From positions 992,001-1,056,000 of the forward strand of contig CAWFOC010000003.1 of the NCBI GenBank assembly GCA_963817395.1: DNA of 64,000 nt. Direction: 5' to 3'. The notes beneath the pieces are model-generated. The model saw only the letters and a program-made list of their open reading frames with translations. It made no database searches and had not been told where the DNA came from. This document shows, one piece after another, positions 7,959 to 15,630 of this stretch. Each line of letters starts with the position of its first letter. The stretch's first letter is position 1. This DNA comes from CAWGYQ01 sp963817395. Lineage in GTDB: Bacteria > Acidobacteriota > Vicinamibacteria > Vicinamibacterales > CAVPJW01. Made by a program: the position numbers and the translations under genes.

Positions 7959-8803
7959 CGTTCGCCGGTCTCCCGGCCGCCTCTGACCTGACGCGAGCCA
8001 AAGCGGCGCGACTGGCCGGACTGCTGGCCGATCTCGACTCGGTCATCGTGGCGTTCAGTGGCGGGGTGGACAGCGCCTACCTCGCATACGTGGCTCATGC
8101 CACTCTTGGCGCCCGCTCGTGCGCCATCACCGCCGATAGCCCGAGTTACCCCCGCCGGCATCGGGAGATGGCCCTGGCCGTTGCCCGGCAATGTCAGCTC
8201 CACCATGAGATCATCCGGACCAACGAGATGGCTCGTCCGGAGTACCGCGCGAATCTCGCCGATCGCTGCTACCACTGCAAGCACGAGCTGTTTTCGCAAC
8301 TCGTCGCGCTCGCGGATGCTCGCGGGTTCCGTGCGGTCGTCGACGGCAGCAACGCCGACGACCGCCTCGACTATCGACCCGGTCGTCAGGCGGCTCGCGA
8401 ATTCGGCGTGCGGAGCCCGCTCGATGAGGTGGATCTCACGAAAGCGGAAATTCGTCAGTTGTCACGGAGCGCAGAGCTGCCCGTGTGGGACGAGCCGGCA
8501 TCGGCGTGCCTGTCTTCCCGCATCCCGTATCGTCACGAAGTGACCGGCGAGAAGCTTCGGGTCATCGAAGACGCCGAAAATGCCGTGCATGCCCTCGGTT
8601 TCCGCCAGTGTCGAGTGCGCCATCACGACGAAATCGCGCGCGTCGAGGTCGATCCGGCGGACATGGCGCGGGTTCTGGAGCCCGCGGTCCGGGCGCGGCT
8701 TGTGGACGCGCTCAAAGCACTCGGGTTCCGCCACGTGACCCTCGATCTCCAGGGGTACCGGACGGGAAGTCTCAACGAGGGTCTGACGCTCCGCCCTCTA
8801 TAG
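7955..8803 (+). CDS. larE: LarE-family PP-loop ATP pyrophosphatase / sulfur transferase
   Basis: A 282-residue PP-loop enzyme with SGGVDS at 35-40. The family adenylates a pyridinium dicarboxylate mononucleotide and inserts sulfur during nickel-pincer cofactor synthesis. Conserved RCYHCK places Cys105 and Cys108, and SACLSSRIPY places Cys185 at the position of the sacrificial cysteine of LarE. Three such cysteines could hold an iron-sulfur cluster. Translation is coupled to the LysW-like gene by the ATGA overlap. larB, larC and larA are not in the window, so the lactate-racemase role is unproven and the carrier protein may be the true partner. Confidence 0.82.
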   Translation: MTFAGLPAASDLTRAKAARLAGLLADLDSVIVAFSGGVDSAYLAYVAHATLGARSCAITADSPSYPRRHREMALAVARQCQLHHEIIRTNEMARPEYRANLADRCYHCKHELFSQLVALADARGFRAVVDGSNADDRLDYRPGRQAAREFGVRSPLDEVDLTKAEIRQLSRSAELPVWDEPASACLSSRIPYRHEVTGEKLRVIEDAENAVHALGFRQCRVRHHDEIARVEVDPADMARVLEPAVRARLVDALKALGFRHVTLDLQGYRTGSLNEGLTLRPL

Positions 8804-8881
8804 GCCGGCCCGCCATTCGACCGACATCGATACTCGGGGCAGTATTTACCCATTTTTATTGGTCCCGTTCACCTTCTGTAA

Positions 8882-8910
8882 TTGACAGGGCACATTCAAA
8901 AACGTAAGCT
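8882..8910 (+). promoter_or_regulatory. Possible promoter of the pal-like gene
   Basis: TTGACA at 8882-8887, exactly 17 bases, then TAAGCT at 8905-8910 (weak -10). The following gene starts at 8954 behind AGGAG at 8942-8946. The rest of the 8804-8953 gap shows no gene. Confidence 0.45.
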
Positions 8911-8953
8911 GAGGCACAACTTTGGCTCTGCCCCGCCGCCCAGGAGAGTGGTA

Positions 8954-9528
8954 ATGAGCACCGTTCGACGATCTCTGTGGCTAGTTCTGCTCTGTGTGAC
9001 TCTGATTACGGTGGCGGCCTGCAACAAGAGACCGCCGGCCGCGGCGCCTGCCCCGCCGCCACCACCAGCAGCGACGCCTACGCCACCACCGGCCCCACCG
9101 CCGCCGCCAACCGCTTCGACTGGTTGCAGCGCCGTCCGTCAGCGAGGAAGAGCTGTTCAATCGCAAGACGCTCGACGAGCTGAACGCAGAACGCCCACTC
9201 GGCGATGTGTTCTTCGACCTCGATCAGTCGAACATACGCGACGATGGACGCGGCACCTTGGCCAAGAATGTGGAGTGGCTGAAGCGTTGGCCGACGACGC
9301 GCATTTCGGCTCGAAGGGCACTGCGATTCACGCGGCACCGCTGAATACAACTTGGGGCTCGGTGAGCGCCGTTCGGTGACCGTGCGAGACTATCTCGTCA
9401 ATCTGGGCATCGCTGCCAATCGCATCAACACCGTCAGCAAGGGGAAGGAACAGCCCTTCTGTCGGGAAGAGACCGAGGCGTGCTGGGCCCAGAACCGACG
9501 CGGCCACTTCATCATCACGGCGAAGTAG
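8954..9528 (+). CDS. pal: Peptidoglycan-associated lipoprotein (OmpA-domain, Pal-like), two frame breaks
   Basis: The signal peptide ends in the lipobox VAAC (Cys23), followed by a Pro/Ala-rich linker and an OmpA-type peptidoglycan-binding domain. The domain contains PLGDVFFDLDQSNIRDDG, then GHCDSRGTAEYNLGLGERR, and ends GHFIITAK. The frame breaks twice. Removing one T at 9124-9125 and one C near 9310 gives a continuous 190-residue protein (575 bases minus 2 equals 191 codons), so both breaks look like single-base insertions. Pal anchors the outer membrane to peptidoglycan with the Tol complex; tolQRAB are not in the window. Confidence 0.85.
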
Positions 9529-9580
9529 CCGCGAAGTCACACCGTGTCCGGGCCGGGTGCCAGCCTACCCGGCCCGTTCG

Positions 9581-9829
9581 CTATTCGGGCCGCTTTCGTA
9601 GCAGCTGCCGCAGTTCTTCCTCACCGATTCGATACGACGCCACCTCGCGTCCCTCGATCATCAGCACAGGAATGCGCGTCTCGTAGCGGGCCAGAAGTGT
9701 CGGGTCGCCGGTAATGTCCACCTCTTCGACGTCGAGCGGTTCGTCAAAGCTCGCGCGGCGCAGGCGCGCCGTCATGACCTCGCACAGATGACATCCCGGC
9801 TTGGAGTAAATGGTCACGCGGATCGACAT
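9581..9829 (-). CDS. Glutaredoxin-like thiol-disulfide protein
   Basis: An 82-residue single-domain thioredoxin fold beginning SIRVTIYSKPGCHLCEVM. The active site is CHLC (Cys13, Cys16), with cis-Pro in TRIPVLMI. This matches the small glutaredoxin-like family (glutaredoxin 2 / DUF836-like). It starts at ATG 9829 with GGAG just upstream and overlaps the end of pyrF by 16 bases, so it is the last gene of the pyrK-pyrD-pyrF transcript. A redox role is clear; the partner is unknown. Confidence 0.8.
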   Translation of the reverse strand: MSIRVTIYSKPGCHLCEVMTARLRRASFDEPLDVEEVDITGDPTLLARYETRIPVLMIEGREVASYRIGEEELRQLLRKRPE

Positions 9830-10530
9830 ACAAGCTCCGCGACGATCTGCTCTGCCGCTGCTCGCGGATCCGCGGCCCTCACAACAGGCCGGCCGACGAC
9901 GAGATAGGACGCGCCCGCCCGAAGTGCCTCTCCCGGCCCCATCGTTCGTGCCTGATCGTCGCTGCCCTTCGTACCAGCACCTCGGATGCCCGGCGTGACG
10001 ATGGCGAAACCCGCGCTCGAACGGGCGCGGATTGCGGCCGTCTCCTGCGGCGACGCGACGACGCCGTCCAGGCCGGATGACTCCGCGAGCGCGGCCAGTC
10101 GGAGAACCTGATCGAGGGCTGACTCCTTTACGCCGGTCTCGTCCAGCGTCTGGTCGGTCAGACTCGTCAAGACCGTGACGGCGATGACCTTCGGCGGCGG
10201 ACGGTGCGCGCCGAGGGCGGCATCGTGAGCCGCGTCGCGCGCGGCATGCATCATGTCGCGGCCACCGGAGGCGTGAACGTTCAGCATCCACACGCCAAGT
10301 CTGGTCGCTGCGCGCACGGCGCCGGCCACCGTGTTGGGAATGTCGTGGTACTTCAAATCGAGAAAGACGCGGTCTCCGCGCTCGACGAGCGCCTGGACGG
10401 CGCGCGGCCCCTCGGCGGTGAACAGGGTGCTGCCAATCTTGAAGCCGCCGGCCACACCGCGAAGCCGATCGGCGAGAGCCAGCGCCTCATCGAGCGTGTG
10501 GACGTCGAGCGCGATTAGGAGCTGATCCAT
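9814..10530 (-). CDS. pyrF: Orotidine 5'-phosphate decarboxylase
   Basis: A 238-residue TIM-barrel enzyme converting OMP to UMP, the last step of de novo pyrimidine synthesis. The catalytic DLKYHDIPNTV motif carries the Asp-x-Lys-x2-Asp network, and TPGIR and YLVVGRPV form the phosphate-binding end. It starts with ATG at 10530, overlapping the end of pyrD by 16 bases, and is coupled to it. Length is typical of the bacterial short form. Confidence 0.95.
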   Translation of the reverse strand: MDQLLIALDVHTLDEALALADRLRGVAGGFKIGSTLFTAEGPRAVQALVERGDRVFLDLKYHDIPNTVAGAVRAATRLGVWMLNVHASGGRDMMHAARDAAHDAALGAHRPPPKVIAVTVLTSLTDQTLDETGVKESALDQVLRLAALAESSGLDGVVASPQETAAIRARSSAGFAIVTPGIRGAGTKGSDDQARTMGPGEALRAGASYLVVGRPVVRAADPRAAAEQIVAELVCRSA

Positions 10531-11459
10531 TCCTGTTCGCGGGCACGGGTATCCACGGTGCCGATGAGATCACTGATGCGCGTCAGGCCCTGCCGCTCGA
10601 GGTACTGCTCAATCCCGGCAATCAGCTTGGGCCAGATGCCGGGATCGACGAAGTTCGCGGTGCCGACCTGGACGGCGGTCGCGCCGGCGATCATGAATTC
10701 CAGGGCGTCGGCGGCGCTCGCAATTCCGCCCATGCCGATGATCGGGATCCGGACCGCCTGGTGGCACTCGTAGACCATCCGAACCGCGATCGGACGTATC
10801 GCGGGTCCGCTCAGGCCGCCCACGATGTTGGACAGCTTGGGCCGGCGCGTCTCGACGTCGATGGCCATGGCGAGGAACGTGTTGACGAGCGACACGGCGT
10901 CGGCGCCGGCCTCCTCGGCGGCGCGCGCGAACGCGGCGACGTCGGTGACATTCGGCGTGAGCTTGGGAATGATCGGCAGCGTGGTCACGCGGCGAACCGC
11001 GCTGACAACCTGATGAGTACCCGGCAGGCTGCACCCGAACGAAATGCCGCCTTCCTTGATGTTCGGGCACGAGATGTTCAGCTCGATCGCGGCCACACCT
11101 TCTTCGTCCGAGAGAATCCGCGAAAGCTCCACGTATTCGTCCACCGTCGTGCCGCAGATGTTGACGATGACGACGGCGCGACGCGCCCGGAGCTCGGGCA
11201 GCTTCTCCGCGATGAACCGACGGACGCCGATGCCCTGGAGACCGATGGCATTGAGCATGCCCGCCGGCGTTTCGACGATGCGAGGTGGAGGATGTCCTTC
11301 GCGCTCGGCCAGGAACAACCCTTTGACGGCAACACCGCCGAGCGTGGACAGATCCACGACGTCGGCGTACTCGGTGCCATACCCGAAACACCCGCTTGCG
11401 GCGATGACCGGATTGTGGAGGACCAGCTGTCCGATCTTGACGCTGAGATCGATGCTCAT
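10515..11459 (-). CDS. pyrD: Dihydroorotate dehydrogenase, class 1B catalytic subunit
   Basis: A 314-residue flavoenzyme oxidising dihydroorotate. NPVIAASGCFGYG, the catalytic-base cysteine in ELNISCPNIKEGG, and PIIGMGGI mark class 1, and the neighbouring pyrK marks the NAD-linked 1B type. ATG at 11459 is the natural start. However, the upstream pyrK frame runs into it without any stop, so as written PyrK and PyrD form one continuous open frame. A TGA in another frame overlaps this ATG, which is where a separate pyrK would be expected to end. Confidence 0.93.
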   Translation of the reverse strand: MSIDLSVKIGQLVLHNPVIAASGCFGYGTEYADVVDLSTLGGVAVKGLFLAEREGHPPPRIVETPAGMLNAIGLQGIGVRRFIAEKLPELRARRAVVIVNICGTTVDEYVELSRILSDEEGVAAIELNISCPNIKEGGISFGCSLPGTHQVVSAVRRVTTLPIIPKLTPNVTDVAAFARAAEEAGADAVSLVNTFLAMAIDVETRRPKLSNIVGGLSGPAIRPIAVRMVYECHQAVRIPIIGMGGIASAADALEFMIAGATAVQVGTANFVDPGIWPKLIAGIEQYLERQGLTRISDLIGTVDTRAREQEWISS

Positions 11460-12285
11460 CTGTTTGAACCGGCCCGTTCGCTCCCAGACGATCTCGTCGC
11501 CCCGAAAGACCGGCCCGGACAAGCAGGCCCGCACGAAGTGACTGTGGGAATCGCGGCGGATTGGGATGACGCAGCTGTAGCAGCCGCCGAGCCCGCAGCC
11601 CATGACCCGTTCCACCGACACCTGCACCGGCCGGTTCCAGGTCGCGGCCAGCCTGGATACGGCGGCCAGCATGGCTTCCGGGCCACACGCATAGATCATG
11701 ACCGGGATCGCGCCATCGTCGGTCCGCAGAGCCTGTTCGAGCGGCTTGGTAATGCGGCCCTGAACACCTCGCGTGCCGTCTTCCGTCGCCAGCATCAATC
11801 GACAGCCAAGGCGTCTCGAAAAACGACAGGTACAGGAGATCAGTGGAGGTGCGCCCGCCATAGAACAAGGTGGTATCGACGCCGCGACTCTTCAACGTCT
11901 CGGCCAGCATCGCAAAGGGAGCGAGGCCGACGCCGCCGGCCACCATCCACGCCACGGACGGGGGAGCCACGCTGACGTAGGGCCGGCCCAACGGCCCGAG
12001 GCACTGCACGCGGTCGCCAGGCTCCGCCTCGAACAGCAGTCCGGTGCCGACGCCGACACGCTTGTTCAACAGCGAGAATCCGATGACCCGCTGGTCCTCT
12101 TTGAGGATTTCGAAGATCGAGAACGGGCGTCGCAGCAACGGGTCGAAGCCGCGCTGCGGACGTACCATGACGAACTGTCCGGGCGCGGCGTCGATTGCAA
12201 TCGCGGGCGCTTCGAGCGCGATCACGTTGTAATGAGGCGTCAGCCGCTCATTCGCGATGACGCGCGCATCGACGTCGATCGGCAT
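11460..12285 (-). CDS. pyrK: Dihydroorotate dehydrogenase electron transfer subunit, one frame break
   Basis: Encodes the FAD and [2Fe-2S] subunit passing electrons from PyrD to NAD. The N-terminal FAD domain has RRPFSIFE and the NAD domain has AGGVGLAPFAML. The C-terminal cluster motif is GCGLGGCYSC plus Cys in RACLSGPVF. The frame is interrupted near 11810: removing one G there joins FFET to LGCRLMLATEDG. ATG at 12285 was preferred to GTG at 12288. No stop codon is seen before pyrD, so the end given is the residue before the PyrD methionine. Confidence 0.88.
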
Positions 12286-12288
12286 CAC

Positions 12289-12560
12289 GGGCAGTATACC
12301 CGAGGGCGCGGCGGGGACACGGCGTGGGAGCCGCCGTCGTCGGCGGCGCGTTGCTGCTCAACCCATCGCCGGGATTCGATCGCCTGCCGGCAGGCCTCGG
12401 CGTTCATGCTCGATGCTTTGCGCCCGGGGCCGGGACATGAATGGCCATGCACGGGCCGTCCTCTCCGTGGGCGAACGTCCCGACCGGCCTCTCACGTTCA
12501 TTCCCAGCGACGGTTGACACGACGATCGAGCGAGCTACAGGCCGTTCGTCGTTCCCGGCG
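12289..12560. other. Intergenic region between pyrK and the pyrR promoter
   Basis: About 270 bases between the divergent pyrK and pyrR blocks. Short open frames here lack any recognisable domain or ribosome binding site. A TTGACA at 12515-12520 has no -10 at a usable distance. No RNA gene or repeat was recognised. Confidence 0.5.
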
Positions 12561-12569
12561 TGCTATACT
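12561..12569 (+). promoter_or_regulatory. Extended -10 promoter of the pyrR operon
   Basis: TGCTATACT is an extended -10 element (TG, one base, TATACT at 12564-12569). It sits a few bases before the PyrR-type hairpin, so the transcript would start just ahead of that hairpin. No good -35 is seen, as often with extended -10 promoters. Confidence 0.55.
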
Positions 12570-12576
12570 CCGACAT

Positions 12577-12610
12577 CTCTTTAAGTGCGGCCCAGCGAGG
12601 CCGACAAGAG
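12577..12610 (+). promoter_or_regulatory. PyrR-binding RNA hairpin in the pyr leader
   Basis: Lower stem CTCTT (12577-12581) pairs with AAGAG (12606-12610). Upper stem CGGCC (12588-12592) pairs with GGCCG (12599-12603) around the hexaloop CAGCGA. This reproduces the known PyrR binding loop (hexaloop CAGAGA, then GG, purine-rich internal bulge). AAGAGGA on the 3' side is also a ribosome binding site for a GTG at 12618. PyrR bound with UMP would therefore stabilise the hairpin and mask translation initiation. No terminator hairpin follows, which argues against transcription attenuation. Confidence 0.8.
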
Positions 12611-12617
12611 GATCCCC

Positions 12618-12755
12618 GTGCAAGATTCCCAGCCTCAATCTCTGCGACAGAACGCTTCTTCGTCTGCTCTACGCGAGTGGTGTGCGTGGAAGCGGACGAG
12701 CCCGCCACTGCCGAACCCGTCCGAACCGCGGAGGACCATGCCATGCCCGTCGTGA
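12618..12755 (+). CDS. Possible leader ORF of the pyr operon (45 codons)
   Basis: An open frame from GTG 12618 to TGA 12753-12755, with AAGAGG six bases upstream inside the PyrR hairpin. It ends 13 bases inside pyrR, whose ATG is at 12743, so translation of the leader could be coupled to pyrR. The predicted peptide, beginning with Q-D-S-Q-P-Q after the start, has no recognisable domain. It could instead be the 5' end of pyrR displaced by a sequence error, but PyrR proteins normally start near MPVVMDEE, and a separate GGAGG precedes that ATG. The coding call is an inference. Confidence 0.4.
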   Translation: MQDSQPQSLRQNASSSALREWCAWKRTSPPLPNPSEPRRTMPCPS

Positions 12756-13280
12756 TGGACGAGGAACGGACGACCCGGGCCCTCACGCGGATTGCTCATG
12801 AGATTGTCGAGCGCAACCGCGGGTCGGCCGATCTCTGCCTGGTGGGCGTGCGAACACGCGGCGTGATTCTCGCCAGGCGGCTGGGGAAACTCCTGCTGGA
12901 CATTTCCGGCCACGAGATCCCCACCGGCGCGCTCGACATCACACTGTATCGCGACGACTTGATGCGCCACGCCGTGGGGCCGCAGCCCGTCGTCGGGCGC
13001 ACGGAGATTCCGTTTTCGATCGACGGCAAGAACATTCTGCTCGTCGATGACGTGCTGTACACCGGCCGCACCGTTCGCGCCGCGCTCGACGCGCTCATCG
13101 ACTTCGGCCGGCCCGACGCCATTCAGCTCGTCGTGCTGGTCGATCGCGGCCATCGCGAGCTGCCGATCAGGGCCGACTACGTCGGCAAGAACCTGCCGAC
13201 GTCGCGTGCGCGAGAGCGTGCAGGTGCGTCTCCAGGAAATAGACGGGAAGGACGAGGTGGTGATCCATGAGGGAGACTGA
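12743..13280 (+). CDS. pyrR: PyrR: pyr operon RNA-binding regulator / uracil phosphoribosyltransferase, one frame break
   Basis: A PRTase-fold regulator of about 178 residues that binds pyr mRNA when charged with UMP. VMDEERTTRALTRIAHEI at the N-terminus and the PRPP loop ILLVDDVLYTGRTVRAA are diagnostic. Near 13205 the frame breaks after GKNLPTS; dropping one base yields RESVQVRLQEIDGKDEVVI, the expected C-terminus. ATG at 12743 is preceded by GGAGG at 12730-12734. It is first in the pyrR-pyrB-pyrC block and probably acts on the hairpin at 12577-12610 in its own leader. Confidence 0.92.
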
Positions 13281-13282
13281 GG

Positions 13283-14299
13283 TTGGAGCCGTCACCGCGT
13301 CGGGCCGCGCTGTCGCAGGACAGCAGTCCCTCTCGTCCGATTCACGCGAGTCAGCGTGCCACGCGCCTGCGTCATCACCATCTGCTCGGCATCGCCGATC
13401 TCACGCCCGAGGAGATCCTGCTGATCCTGGACACCGCGGAAGCCATGAAAGAAATCGGATTCAGACCGATCAAGAAGGTGCCGACGCTCAGAGGCAAGAC
13501 CGTCGTCAATCTGTTCTTCGAGCCCAGCACCCGCACGCGCACATCCTTCGAGATCGCCGAAAAGCGTCTGAGCGCGGATACGCTCAGCATTGCGATCCAG
13601 TCGTCCAGCGTCGTCAAGGGTGAGACGCTCGCCGACACGGCGCTCAACATCGAGGCGATGGCGCCCGACATGATCGTGATGCGGCACCAGTCGTCGGGGG
13701 CGTGTCATTTCCTGTCCCGCATCTGCCGATCGGCCATCATCAACGCGGGCGACGGCATGCACGAGCATCCGACCCAGGCGCTCCTCGATGCCTTCACCAT
13801 CCGGGAGCGCAAAGGGAAGATCGCGGGGCTCAAGGTCGCCATCATCGGCGACCTGCTGCACAGCCGCGTGATGCGGTCGAACGCGCTGCTGCTGACGCGG
13901 TTGGGCGCGGAGGTGTGGGTGAGCGCACCGCCGACCTTGATGCCGCCCGACATTGCGAGGTTTGGGGTCCGTTCCACGACGTCGGTGGACGAGGCGGTCG
14001 AGGGCGCCGATGTCGTGATGATGCTGAGGATTCAGCTCGAGCGCATGCAGGGCGCCTTTGTTCCGTCGCTGCGCGAGTACTTCACGGTGTATGGCCTGAC
14101 GGCGGAGCGTGCGGGCCGCGCCCGCCCCGACGTCATCATCATGCACCCGGGTCCGATCAATCGCGGCGTCGAGATCGCGTCCGAGGTGGCCGACGGACCG
14201 CATTCGGTGATTCTCGAACAGGTGGCCAATGGGGTCGCCGTGCGCATGGCCGTGCTGTATCTCCTGGCCGGTGGAGTCGACGATGAAGCGTCTGCTTAA
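13283..14299 (+). CDS. pyrB: Aspartate carbamoyltransferase catalytic subunit
   Basis: A 338-residue enzyme forming carbamoyl-aspartate. The carbamoyl phosphate site FEPSTRTRTSFE, the HEHPTQALLDAFTI loop and the C-terminal MHPGPINRGVE are intact. TTG at 13283, two bases after the pyrR stop, is the only nearby start; the first about 30 residues are not conserved, and an internal start is possible. No pyrI regulatory subunit is present, consistent with PyrR control. Carbamoyl phosphate synthase genes are not in the window. Confidence 0.94.
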   Translation: MEPSPRRAALSQDSSPSRPIHASQRATRLRHHHLLGIADLTPEEILLILDTAEAMKEIGFRPIKKVPTLRGKTVVNLFFEPSTRTRTSFEIAEKRLSADTLSIAIQSSSVVKGETLADTALNIEAMAPDMIVMRHQSSGACHFLSRICRSAIINAGDGMHEHPTQALLDAFTIRERKGKIAGLKVAIIGDLLHSRVMRSNALLLTRLGAEVWVSAPPTLMPPDIARFGVRSTTSVDEAVEGADVVMMLRIQLERMQGAFVPSLREYFTVYGLTAERAGRARPDVIIMHPGPINRGVEIASEVADGPHSVILEQVANGVAVRMAVLYLLAGGVDDEASA

Positions 14300-15629
14300 G
14301 GGAGGGCGCCTCGTCGATCCCGCACGCGGCATCGACGGCGCCTTCGACGTGCTGATCGAGGACGGTCGTGTGACGCGCGTCGAGCGGGGGTTGTCGGTCG
14401 CTGATGTGGGCGGCGAGGTCGAGGTCATGGAGATCGCCGAGGGCTGGGTCGTCTGTCCGGGCCTGATCGACATGCACGTCCACCTGCGGGAGCCTGGCCA
14501 GGAGCACAAGGAGACCGTAGCGACCGGCGTCGCGGCGGCGGTGGCGGGCGGCTTCACCGCGGTGGCCTGCATGCCGAATACCGACCCCATCAACGATCAC
14601 GCAGGGGTCACTGAATTCATTCTGGCGAAGGCCGCGTCCGCCAATCTCGCCCGGGTCTATCCGATCGGTGCCGTGTCGCGCGGATCGCGAGGCGAGCACC
14701 TGGCCGACCTGGTCGAGCTGCGGACGGCCGGATGTGTGGCGGTCTCGGACGATGGCCGGCCCGTGGCGACGGCCCTTCTGATGAGACGCGCGCTGGAATA
14801 CTCCGCGGCCATCGGGATGCCCGTCATCGATCACTGCGAAGACCCTTCGCTCAAGGGCGATGGTGTGGCTCACGAAGGCTTCGTGGCCGCATCACTGGGC
14901 CTGCGAGGCATCCCCTCGGCTGCCGAGTCGATCATGGTTCAGCGTGATGCGACCCTCGCAGGCCTGACCGGTGGCCGTGTCCACATCGCGCACCTGAGCG
15001 CACGCTTGTCGCTCGATGCGGTGCGGGTTGCCAAGGATCGTGGCGTGTCAATCACGTGCGAGGTCACACCCCATCACTTCACGCTGACCGACGAGGCCCT
15101 CGAACGTCCCGTCCCCTACGACACAAACCTCAAGATGAATCCGCCGCTTCGCGCCGCGAGCGATCGCGAAGCCATGCTCGCCGGGTTGACCGATGGCGCC
15201 ATCGATGCGATTGCGACCGATCACGCTCCTCATCACCATGACGAGAAGCACGTGGAGTTCGATCGTGCGCCCTTCGGCATTCTGGGTCTCGAGACGGCCG
15301 TACCACTCGCGTTCGATCGACTCGTGCACCCCGGCATCGTCAGCCTGCCGCGGTTGATCGAGTTGCTGTCGGTGAATCCTGCTCGCATCCTGGGCGTGCC
15401 CGGTGGCTCGCTTGCCCCCGGCGCGGCGGCCGATGTCACTGTGCTGGCCCCGGAGGTCTCGACGACGATAGACGCAGGACGTCAGCGGTCGCGGTCGCGC
15501 AACACGCCCTTCGATGGATGGACGTTGCGCGGAAGTGTGGTCGCCACGTTCGTCGGTGGGCGTCTCGTCTACGCCAATGCCGACCTCGTGAACGGAGATA
15601 CCGCACGACCATGGCAGGTTGCGCGCTGA
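14283..15629 (+). CDS. pyrC: Dihydroorotase
   Basis: A 448-residue amidohydrolase (class I type) cyclising carbamoyl-aspartate to dihydroorotate. Metal ligands are visible in DMHVHLREPGQEHKE, VIDHCED, IAHLSARLS, EVTPHHF and ATDHAPHHHDEK. ATG at 14283 lies 17 bases inside the end of pyrB, showing tight coupling. The HxH pair and the Asp in ATDHAP are all present, so it should be active rather than a PyrC-like inactive partner of PyrB. Confidence 0.94.
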   Translation: MKRLLKGGRLVDPARGIDGAFDVLIEDGRVTRVERGLSVADVGGEVEVMEIAEGWVVCPGLIDMHVHLREPGQEHKETVATGVAAAVAGGFTAVACMPNTDPINDHAGVTEFILAKAASANLARVYPIGAVSRGSRGEHLADLVELRTAGCVAVSDDGRPVATALLMRRALEYSAAIGMPVIDHCEDPSLKGDGVAHEGFVAASLGLRGIPSAAESIMVQRDATLAGLTGGRVHIAHLSARLSLDAVRVAKDRGVSITCEVTPHHFTLTDEALERPVPYDTNLKMNPPLRAASDREAMLAGLTDGAIDAIATDHAPHHHDEKHVEFDRAPFGILGLETAVPLAFDRLVHPGIVSLPRLIELLSVNPARILGVPGGSLAPGAAADVTVLAPEVSTTIDAGRQRSRSRNTPFDGWTLRGSVVATFVGGRLVYANADLVNGDTARPWQVAR

Positions 15630-15630
15630 C

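Noticed and set aside
10761..11975. 404-residue open frame antisense to pyrD/pyrK
   Set aside because: Composition of a shadow frame; pyrD and pyrK motifs are on the other strand.
12515..12520. TTGACA as -35 of the pyrR promoter
   Set aside because: It lies about 44 bases from the TATACT box, far outside normal spacing; the extended -10 explains the promoter better.
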